Source: Betaproteobacteria bacterium HGW-Betaproteobacteria-4
GTDB taxonomy: Bacteria; Pseudomonadota; Gammaproteobacteria; Burkholderiales; Rhodocyclaceae
Assembly (NCBI GenBank): GCA_002840785.1
Contig: PHCH01000036.1
Coordinates: 1 to 50,795, forward strand
DNA: 50,795 bases
Direction of reading: 5' to 3'
Shown: one piece after another, positions 9,472 through 16,661 of the stretch
How the letters are laid out: every line of letters starts with the position of its first letter
How positions within the stretch are numbered: the first letter of the stretch is position 1
The notes under the pieces: generated by a model
What the model saw: only the letters and a program-made list of their open reading frames with translations
What the model was told of the DNA's origin: nothing
The model's database searches: none
Translations under genes and position numbers: made by a program

Positions 9472-10103
9472 AACGCCTGATCGTCGTCCCGTCCCTGCTC
9501 TTCGCTCTGCTGCTGGCCGCAACTGGCACGTCCGCTCTTGATCTGGGTGTCATCGGGCCGACCTATGAAATCAGCGAACCGCATCTGCTGCAAATGATCG
9601 AGCAACGCCTGCGCGACAAGGAACGCAGCGGCGAACTCAAGCGCCTGGAAGAACAGGCCCGGGAACGGGGCATCGCAACGGTAAAGAACCCACCGCCGGT
9701 CGCCGGCCTGCACTCGACCGAGACAGCCAGGACCTTCTACTTCGACCCGAGCTTCACGCTCGACCGCAACATCCTCGGCCCCCGGGGCGAGTTGCTGTTT
9801 GCCGCCGGCACCCGCAAGAACCCGCTTGAGGTGGTCTCCCTGTCCCGGCATCTGCTCCTTTTCGATGGGCGCGACGTGCGCCAGGTAGGCCGTGCCCGGC
9901 AGTTGATCGCCTTCTACCAGGGGCGGGTCAAGCCGATCCTGGTCGGCGGCTCCTACCTCGACCTGATGAAGTCATGGCGCATGCCGGTCTATTTCGATCA
10001 GCAAGGTCTGCTCACCCGCCGCCTGGGCATCACTCAGGTGCCAGCCCTGGTATCGCAGGAAGGGATGCGCCTGCGCATCGACGAACTGGAGGTCGCGCCA
10101 TGA
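9468..10103 (+). CDS. traW: Type-F pilus assembly protein TraW
   Basis: This 211-residue protein has a signal sequence ending at about residue 23 (TSA), then the TraW hallmark DLGVIGPTYEISEPHLL and a C-terminal YFDQQGLLTRRLGITQVPAL segment. TraW is a periplasmic protein that acts with TraU and TrbC in assembling F-type pili and stabilising mating pairs. It overlaps the preceding gene by 4 bases and traU by 4 bases. The middle region LLFDGRDVRQVGRARQLI resembles the thioredoxin-like part shared by TraW and TrbC. Confidence 0.93.
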   Translation: MKRLIVVPSLLFALLLAATGTSALDLGVIGPTYEISEPHLLQMIEQRLRDKERSGELKRLEEQARERGIATVKNPPPVAGLHSTETARTFYFDPSFTLDRNILGPRGELLFAAGTRKNPLEVVSLSRHLLLFDGRDVRQVGRARQLIAFYQGRVKPILVGGSYLDLMKSWRMPVYFDQQGLLTRRLGITQVPALVSQEGMRLRIDELEVAP

Positions 10104-11128
10104 GCCAACGCTGCTTCTTGAACAGTCTCCCTATCTCTCTGGTGCTGCTCCTCGGCCTCTACGCCCTGCCGACCCTGGGCGCCGGCACCGCCACCTGCAC
10201 CGGCAAGTTTCCGAATCCGATCACCGATATCTGCTGGTCCTGCATCCTGCCAATCAGCATTGGTAGTGCGCGCATCGCCAACTTCGGCGATCAGGAGGAC
10301 ACCGACAATCCGCCCAATCCCGTCTGCAGTTGCCTGGTCAATCCGATCGTCGGTCTGTCCATCGGCTTCTGGGAGCCGGCACGACATGTCGAAGTGGTGC
10401 GCAAGCCCTTCTGCCTCGTCTCGCTCGGCGGCGTCGACCTCGATCCGGGCATCCCGGCCCCCGAGGCGGCACGCTTTACACGGCCGGAGGGCGATGGCGA
10501 CGGTGGCGGTTTCTATCAGGCGCATTACTACCTGAACCCGGTGATGTACTGGCTGGAAGTGGTCACCGACTTTCCCTGCCTGGAAAAGAGCTCCTTCGAC
10601 CTGGCCTACATGACCGAGGTCGATCCCTTGTGGGCGGACGACGAACTCACCCTGATCCTCAATCCTGATGCCGTGCTGTTCGCCAATCCGGTCGCCATTG
10701 CCGCGTGCGCCGCCGATTGCGTCGCGGCCTCGGTCGGCTTCGGCATACGCGAGATGTTCTGGTGCGCTGGTTGTCAGGGCGGTATCTATCCGCTAAACGG
10801 GCACGTCCCTTATCACCTCGGTGGCGTCCGGACGGCCGCGCTGATGGCCCAGCGCCTGAGCGCCAAGATGCACCGCGAGTTGGTGGCCTGGGGTTGGCAT
10901 GGCAAAGACGGGCTGTGCGGCCCGTACTTCGAGCCGGTGATGGACAAGACCGCCTACAAAACCCAGCTCACCTATCCCATTCCCAACACCGACAAGGAAG
11001 GCGGCCGCTGCTGCCAGCCCTTCGGGCGGACCACCGTGCTCTGGGGGGCCGGCAAGGAATACCCAGTACGCGGTGAGGACTTCGCCTTCATGTTGTTTCG
11101 CAAAAGGAATTGCTGTGTCGGCTACTGA
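10100..11128 (+). CDS. traU: Conjugal transfer protein TraU
   Basis: This is 342 residues from ATG 10100. A signal sequence is followed by CTGKFPNPITDICWSCILP, the TraU signature, and the chain is cysteine-rich throughout, ending RKRNCCVGY. TraU is a periplasmic protein needed for DNA transfer and pilus assembly, and it depends on disulfide formation. That fits the DsbC, TraF and TrbC proteins of the same operon. The start overlaps traW, and the 3' end overlaps trbC by 14 bases. Confidence 0.95.
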   Translation: MSQRCFLNSLPISLVLLLGLYALPTLGAGTATCTGKFPNPITDICWSCILPISIGSARIANFGDQEDTDNPPNPVCSCLVNPIVGLSIGFWEPARHVEVVRKPFCLVSLGGVDLDPGIPAPEAARFTRPEGDGDGGGFYQAHYYLNPVMYWLEVVTDFPCLEKSSFDLAYMTEVDPLWADDELTLILNPDAVLFANPVAIAACAADCVAASVGFGIREMFWCAGCQGGIYPLNGHVPYHLGGVRTAALMAQRLSAKMHRELVAWGWHGKDGLCGPYFEPVMDKTAYKTQLTYPIPNTDKEGGRCCQPFGRTTVLWGAGKEYPVRGEDFAFMLFRKRNCCVGY

Positions 11129-11873
11129 CCTCCATCGCTTCCTCACCCCCCTGCTCCTCGGTCTCTGCGCCGCGTTTGCTATCGGCAGCCCGGCCCAGAG
11201 CCAGATTTCGCCGGTCGTCACGGAAGCGGAGATCGAACGCGCCCGGCGCGAGACACCCACCGTCACCGAGCAAGATATCGAATTGGCGCGGCAGAAGTAC
11301 GCCCTGCCGAGCGATGCCGGATACCGATCCGCGCCGCCGAACAGCCCGAAAATCGAGGCTCTCCCCAAGCCGGCAACACTCGTCCCGGTCGACCTGGAAG
11401 CGCTGGCCCGCGGCTTTGCCGGGCAATCCGACGCGATGGCTCAGGCCCAGGGGCTCACTACAGGTCCAGGACTTTTCATCTTCGTCAGCCTGACCATGCC
11501 CCGCGCCACGCTGCAAGGTCTGGTCGACCAGGCGGCACGGGCCAAGGCCACCATCGTCATCCGCGGCTTTGCCAACGGTTCGCTGCGCGACACGGTTGCC
11601 CAGGTCCAGGGCTTGATCGGCAAACGGCAGGTAGCAATCCAGATCGATCCGCTGGCCTTCGACCGTTTCGCCATCAGCAAAGTACCCAGCTTCGTCTTGG
11701 TGCGCGACGGCACACGTCCCGCTGCCTGTGCCAGCGGCAGTTGCGCCCCTGCCGACAGTTTCCTGCGCTCAACTGGTGACGTCAGCCTGGATTACGCGCT
11801 GGAATACATGCAGCGCTCGGCGCCTGCCTTTGCTCCTGCCGCCGAACTCTTCCTGAAACGCATCAAGGGATAG
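11115..11873 (+). CDS. trbC: Type-F pilus assembly protein TrbC
   Basis: I use GTG 11115 as start, giving 252 residues. It is preceded by AAAAGGA at 11102-11108 and opens directly into a signal peptide (about 8-30). The first in-frame ATG (11073) is inside traU and would bury the signal. The C-terminal half is the TrbC_Ftype thioredoxin-like domain: FIFVSLTMPRATLQGL, then ISKVPSFVLV as the cis-proline strand. It lacks a CxxC in the active-site position and carries cysteines further on (CASGSCAP). TrbC works with TraW and TraU in pilus assembly. traN starts 9 bases after its stop. Confidence 0.88.
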   Translation: MSATDLHRFLTPLLLGLCAAFAIGSPAQSQISPVVTEAEIERARRETPTVTEQDIELARQKYALPSDAGYRSAPPNSPKIEALPKPATLVPVDLEALARGFAGQSDAMAQAQGLTTGPGLFIFVSLTMPRATLQGLVDQAARAKATIVIRGFANGSLRDTVAQVQGLIGKRQVAIQIDPLAFDRFAISKVPSFVLVRDGTRPAACASGSCAPADSFLRSTGDVSLDYALEYMQRSAPAFAPAAELFLKRIKG

Positions 11874-11882
11874 GTGATCGCC

Positions 11883-13988
11883 ATGCGCCGCCTGATCATC
11901 TGGATCACGCTGTTCTGCTTCGTCACGACGCAGAGCGCCGCTATCGCCGGGCCGTTTGAAGAGGGCACCGCCGCCGGCCAGGTGGCCAACCCGGTCATTC
12001 GCGGCACGGTGAACATGCCCAGCGCCTCAAGTGCCGTACCGGAATACACCACGACGCCACCGGAAACGGCGTATTACGGCCAGCCCAACCTGTCGGGCGC
12101 AGCCAATGTCCGCCTGAGCACCTGCGCGGCCAGCGCCAACGATCCAGTCTGCCAGGCCCAGGACGGGGCGCTGAGCTCGGCCAACACGCCCCGCCCGGCG
12201 ATCTCCGCCTACGATCCGGCAGTCACTGCGGCCCGCGGCATCGCCCGCAATCCGTCGAGCGCCTTGGGCAGCCTGGCTGACTATTACTCCGGCTGCACCA
12301 CCGCCGAGGTCAGTAGCGCGGCAGGCACCACGACCAAGGTCTGCAACCGTTACAGCGGTGTCGGCAACTACACGATGCGGCGCGATCTGACGGTGGAGAT
12401 AGATCTTCAGCCCAGTTGCGTTGAAGGCACCTGGGTTGCTCATGGACAGGTCAACCGCAACGGCGCCGACTACATGATCGCGGAAGCTCAATGCCAACTG
12501 CGCAGCGACAGGCTGCAACGTTTTCGCTTTTATGCGGCGGGCGGCAAAGGGGCTTGCATCGGCTGGCAAACCGTCGACCTGCCGACCGCGCCAGCCACCC
12601 AGGCCACCTATGTCACCAACCTCGCCCCCCATTGGGAAGGCCATTGCTGGAGCCCGTTCCAAGTCGTCATGGCGGCAGGTTCCGGCTGCACGAGCGGGAC
12701 TTGCAGGTATACCTTCCAGTTCGGCTCAACGTGGAGCCTACCCCTATCGTTTATCCAGCCGGCCATGGTGCAACACGAGACCGATGTCTGGGTCGACAAG
12801 AGTGCTGCGCTGAATGCGGGGGGGCGCTGCACCATCACTACCGCCGACACCTGCGTCGACGGACCGGCGACCAAGGCCATCGAAGGCCGCCCCGTGACCC
12901 GTGCCTGCTGGTCCTATGAGCGCACCCTGACCTGTAGTTCAGGTTCCCCGGTCGACGAGTGCGCAGCACTGGCCAGCAGCGGCTGCACCCCGGCCAGCAG
13001 CACCTGCAAGCAAACGAATGTCGGCAGCGGGCTGTGCGAGATCACCCAGGACACCTATACCTGCCCGGTTGCCGCGCAAACCACGACTACTGCCTCGAAC
13101 TGCCCGGCTAACGTCTACTGCCTGGGCGCGAACTGCTTCAATACCAGTTACACCAATGATGCGGACTTCGCCCGTTCGATGTCCATGATGGAAGCCGGAC
13201 GCGAGGCCGGCGTGTATCTCGACACCAGCAAAATGCAGGTCTTCAAGGGCGAAGGCAACCGCTGTCGCCACCGCCTATTGAAGAACTGTTGCAGTTCCGA
13301 CTCGTCTGGTGCCGGCATGACCAATCAGAGCCTGTTCGGCACCGGCTCAAGTCTGGTCTACGACGTGCTGATGAATTCCCAGAACCGCGAGTTCCTTTAT
13401 CAGGGCATGCAGGCCTTACTGCTAGGCGGCGGTTTCAGCGGCAGCTTTACCACCTATGGCATCACAGTCGCTGTCAACGGGACGGCACTACCGGCCAGTT
13501 CGGCCGTGCTCTATTCCGGTGAAAGCCTGGTCGTGGCCTTCGACCCTTGGTCGCTGGTCATTGCGGTGGTGATCTACATCATCATGTCGATGTCGTCCTG
13601 CAACGAGGAAGAAGGCAAACTCGCCATGAAGGAAGGGGCCGGCCTGTGCCATACCGTCGGCACCTGGTGCTCCTCCTGCTTCCGCCTCTTCGGCAAGTGC
13701 GTCTCCTGCCTCGAACACAGCACCGGCAAGTGTTGCTTCAACAGCAAACTCGCCCGCATCGTCAATGAGCAGGGCCGCATACAGGTCAGCAAGGGCTGGG
13801 GCTCGGGCGAAAGTCCCGACTGCTCGGGGTTCACCATCGCCCAACTCCAGAGCCTCAACTTTGCGGCCATGGACCTCACAGAGTTCTACGCCTCCATCGT
13901 CCCGACGCTTCCCAATGCCGGCGCAATCCAGGGCAGCAATGCTGCGCGCCTGACGACCTGCTACTACGGACAGGGAAAGTGCCAATGA
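11883..13988 (+). CDS. traN: Mating-pair stabilisation protein TraN
   Basis: This is 701 residues from ATG 11883 (GTG 11874 is an in-frame alternative with a poorer ribosome site). A signal peptide ends near AIA. The body is very cysteine-rich, with paired motifs such as RLLKNCCSSD and FNTSYTNDADFARSM, and a C-terminal cluster TWCSSCFRLFGKCVSC. TraN is an outer-membrane protein that stabilises contact with the recipient cell and can determine recipient specificity. It overlaps the following small gene by 4 bases. A hydrophobic stretch before the last cysteine cluster (WSLVIAVVIYIIMSM) is prominent. Confidence 0.92.
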   Translation: MRRLIIWITLFCFVTTQSAAIAGPFEEGTAAGQVANPVIRGTVNMPSASSAVPEYTTTPPETAYYGQPNLSGAANVRLSTCAASANDPVCQAQDGALSSANTPRPAISAYDPAVTAARGIARNPSSALGSLADYYSGCTTAEVSSAAGTTTKVCNRYSGVGNYTMRRDLTVEIDLQPSCVEGTWVAHGQVNRNGADYMIAEAQCQLRSDRLQRFRFYAAGGKGACIGWQTVDLPTAPATQATYVTNLAPHWEGHCWSPFQVVMAAGSGCTSGTCRYTFQFGSTWSLPLSFIQPAMVQHETDVWVDKSAALNAGGRCTITTADTCVDGPATKAIEGRPVTRACWSYERTLTCSSGSPVDECAALASSGCTPASSTCKQTNVGSGLCEITQDTYTCPVAAQTTTTASNCPANVYCLGANCFNTSYTNDADFARSMSMMEAGREAGVYLDTSKMQVFKGEGNRCRHRLLKNCCSSDSSGAGMTNQSLFGTGSSLVYDVLMNSQNREFLYQGMQALLLGGGFSGSFTTYGITVAVNGTALPASSAVLYSGESLVVAFDPWSLVIAVVIYIIMSMSSCNEEEGKLAMKEGAGLCHTVGTWCSSCFRLFGKCVSCLEHSTGKCCFNSKLARIVNEQGRIQVSKGWGSGESPDCSGFTIAQLQSLNFAAMDLTEFYASIVPTLPNAGAIQGSNAARLTTCYYGQGKCQ

Positions 13989-14359
13989 AGATCGCCTATA
14001 CCGCCGCGTTGATCGCCGGATTCACATCGCTCGTCCTTGCCGACGAGGTGCCCAGAGCCCAGGTCCCGGATCCACGACCGGTCATGTTGGCCGCCCTCCA
14101 ATCGGTCAATGGAGAGGCCCATGGCATCCTCAGCGGCGAAATTGCTGAGGCGCTCACCCAGCGATTTGCTGCCACCTCGCCGATCTACATCGATGTCACG
14201 ACCGAGAAGCGCTATGCCCAGGCCGGTTGTGCCCGCTTGAATGTCAGGTTCTGGCAGGCCGGGGTTTTGCTGCCCGGTGCGTCGAGTCCGCGCCGCCAGA
14301 CCATGGATTTCGGCATCAACTACTGCCTTGATGGCCAGCCACCGCAATCCCTGAAGTAG
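13985..14359 (+). CDS. Unrecognised exported protein between traN and traF
   Basis: From ATG 13985 this is a 124-residue protein with a signal peptide (about 1-19). The exported part contains SAKF-like beta strands, two cysteines (AGCARLNV and NYCLDGQ) and the repeated pattern IYIDVTTEKRYAQAGC. I do not recognise the family. Its start overlaps the traN stop (ATGA arrangement), and traF follows after 8 bases, so it is expressed with the mating-pair genes. A role in periplasmic folding or mating-pair formation is plausible from context only. Confidence 0.75.
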   Translation: MKIAYTAALIAGFTSLVLADEVPRAQVPDPRPVMLAALQSVNGEAHGILSGEIAEALTQRFAATSPIYIDVTTEKRYAQAGCARLNVRFWQAGVLLPGASSPRRQTMDFGINYCLDGQPPQSLK

Positions 14360-14367
14360 GGCTACAC

Positions 14368-15228
14368 ATGAATAGTCATAACCGCCCCGCCCTCCCGCTG
14401 CTGCTGACCTTCGCCGTGATGCTCGGCAGTCATAGCGCGACAGCCCAGGATGCTTCCCGCTACTGGGCCGACAGTTGGCGCGGCTGGCATTTCTATGAGG
14501 CGCCGGCACCAGAAGAGACCGAACATCCATTCCCGCTGGGCAAGGCCACAGCCACTGCACCGCCCGCCCAACCCTCGCGGGCACAGGAACTGGTCGAATT
14601 CGAACGTCTCCAGAAAACGCTGGAAGAGACGCGCAACATTGCCATCATGCGCCCGAGCGAAGCCAATGTCCGGCGCTACATGGAACTGGAGTCCCTGGTC
14701 GTCGCCCGCGCTTCCTATTTCGCTGACGTCGCGCAGCGCGTTGCCTGGGCCACGCCCCAACTCGACCCGACCCTGCAGGGCCGCCCGGTCAATGCCAAGG
14801 CACTGGAAGTCTTCGACCAGGCCGAACTGGTGGATCGTTCGCGCGCTATTGCCGACCTGGGCAAGGATCACGTGCTGTTCTTCTTCTATCGCTCGGACTG
14901 TCCGTACTGCCATGCCTTCGCACCGACACTGGCAGCCTTCCAGGCGCGACACGGTATTCAGGTCGTCGCCATCAGCGTGGACGGTGGTCCGCTGCCGAGC
15001 TTCCCCAATGCCCGCCCGGACAATGGCATTGCCACCACCCTGAAGGTCAGCCAGGTGCCCGCCATCTTTCTGGCTCAGCCCTTCACCGGAAAGATCTCTC
15101 CCATTGGCTTCGGGGTGCTCTCGGAATCCCAGTTGCTCGAGCGCATTGCCACTGTGTCCGCTCCCCAAGCCGAGGCCATCCTGCCTACAACCACGCAAGG
15201 TCTCGCCCTTCCCCTGGAGGCGCCATGA
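14368..15228 (+). CDS. traF: Conjugal transfer protein TraF (thioredoxin fold)
   Basis: This 286-residue exported protein has a signal peptide ending TAQ. It then has the TraF_F signature RYWADSWRGWHFYEAP and a C-terminal thioredoxin fold with CPYC at residues 178-181 and a cis-proline loop KVSQVPAIFL. F-plasmid TraF usually lacks the catalytic cysteines; this one keeps them and so may be redox-active, as in gonococcal-island-type systems. It probably acts with DsbC on TraN, TraU and TraH. It overlaps traH by 4 bases. Confidence 0.93.
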   Translation: MNSHNRPALPLLLTFAVMLGSHSATAQDASRYWADSWRGWHFYEAPAPEETEHPFPLGKATATAPPAQPSRAQELVEFERLQKTLEETRNIAIMRPSEANVRRYMELESLVVARASYFADVAQRVAWATPQLDPTLQGRPVNAKALEVFDQAELVDRSRAIADLGKDHVLFFFYRSDCPYCHAFAPTLAAFQARHGIQVVAISVDGGPLPSFPNARPDNGIATTLKVSQVPAIFLAQPFTGKISPIGFGVLSESQLLERIATVSAPQAEAILPTTTQGLALPLEAP

Positions 15229-16628
15229 AAAATTACGACCATCCTCATTTCCGGCGTAGCGCTGCCACGTTCATGGCCTTGCTGCTGGCGATCCCATCCG
15301 TTCAACTACAGGCCGGCGACCTCAACAGCGAGGTGAGCAACATGTTCAACAACCTGGGCGCCATTGGTAACTACACAGCACCCGGTGCCTTCCGCGGCCA
15401 GACCTTCAATACCTACACCGGCGGCAGCCTGATGATGCGTTCGCCGAACAAGGTTTATCAGCTGGCCGCCATCCAGTTCCCCAGCGCCAAGGCCGGCTGT
15501 GGTGGCATCGATGTCTTTGGCGGCTCCTTCTCGCACATTTCGGCAACCGAGTTCAAGAACATGCTGAAGAACATCACGGCGGCCTTGCCGGGGATCGCTT
15601 TTCAACTCGCCCTGGAAGCGGTCTCGCCCCTGCTCGGCGGACTGACCAAGTGGGCCAAGGGACTGGAGACCTGGATCAACAACGCCCGGATCAATTCCTG
15701 CGAAACCGCCAAGGCCATTGTCAGCACGGCGGCCGAATCGATTGGCTACAGTTCTCAGGAAACCTGCGCCGATCTGGCCATCGAGATGGGCATGGAAAGC
15801 GATCGCGATGCCGCGCGTCGGCGCTGTGCGACGGATCGGCCCAGCATTCTCTCCTCGGCACGTTCCTCGGGCGACCCGAAGGTAAAAAACAAGGCGCCCT
15901 TCGTCGGCAACCTGACCTGGAAAGCCTTGCAGTACACCGGCGCTTATCTCGACGATCAGGAGCGCGAACTGATCATGAGCCTGGTTGGCACCATTATCTA
16001 TTACCCGGAAGAGTCGGCCCGCGACCCTGAGCCGATCGCCCCGACGCTCACCTCGATCAGCCAGTTGCTGTACGGACAGGGTGCGGCCGCCGGTACGGAT
16101 GTCGTGCAGCATGTATTGAAGTGCAACGACTACAGCAATTGCGACGTCGTCACCTTGAACACCACGTACACCCACACGCCCTTTACCGCCAAGGTCGAGG
16201 CGATCATGCGCTCCATTGCCGAAAAGATCACCACGCGCACCGCCATCCCCAATAACTCGACCGAGGTCGGCTTCGTGAATCAGACCACCGAGCCGGTCTA
16301 CAAGATGTTGTCCATCGGCACCAGCATTCCGGGATCGGGCTTGGCCGACAGCCTGATCGCCCAGTACCGCGACGTGATTGCCGCCGACTACGCCTATGTT
16401 TTTCTCGAACGCAATCTGCGTCTGGGTATGGCTGCGCTGGACAAGAACTACACCTTGCAGCAGTCGCAACGGGAGCAGGCCAACCAGGTCCGCCAGCGGG
16501 CGCAGGCCATGCTCACGCAACTCTCCCAGGAAAAGAATCTGCTCTACCAGAAGGTCGGCTCCTTCCGGGCGGTATCGAACCACCTGGAGCAACTCGAACG
16601 CCAACTACGCTCCAGTCTGTCGCAATAG
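15225..16628 (+). CDS. traH: Conjugal transfer protein TraH
   Basis: This 467-residue protein has a signal peptide ending near QAG. It then has the TraH motifs MFNNLGAIGNYTAPGAFRGQ and KAGCGGIDVFGGSFSHIS, and a C-terminal coiled coil (about residues 395-465, rich in Q, E and R). TraH is a periplasmic/outer-membrane-associated protein required for pilus assembly, and it interacts with TraF, TraU and TrbI. The ATG at 15225 overlaps the traF stop. traG follows after 33 bp with a GGAG site. Confidence 0.94.
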   Translation: MKNYDHPHFRRSAATFMALLLAIPSVQLQAGDLNSEVSNMFNNLGAIGNYTAPGAFRGQTFNTYTGGSLMMRSPNKVYQLAAIQFPSAKAGCGGIDVFGGSFSHISATEFKNMLKNITAALPGIAFQLALEAVSPLLGGLTKWAKGLETWINNARINSCETAKAIVSTAAESIGYSSQETCADLAIEMGMESDRDAARRRCATDRPSILSSARSSGDPKVKNKAPFVGNLTWKALQYTGAYLDDQERELIMSLVGTIIYYPEESARDPEPIAPTLTSISQLLYGQGAAAGTDVVQHVLKCNDYSNCDVVTLNTTYTHTPFTAKVEAIMRSIAEKITTRTAIPNNSTEVGFVNQTTEPVYKMLSIGTSIPGSGLADSLIAQYRDVIAADYAYVFLERNLRLGMAALDKNYTLQQSQREQANQVRQRAQAMLTQLSQEKNLLYQKVGSFRAVSNHLEQLERQLRSSLSQ

Positions 16629-16661
16629 AGACGATGCAATAGCGCGACAGGAGAAAGCAGC

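Noticed and set aside
12443-12455. Further dispersed-repeat copy (AGGTCAACCGC) in traN
   Set aside because: It is a short chance match inside coding sequence without the flanking A-run or extended similarity.
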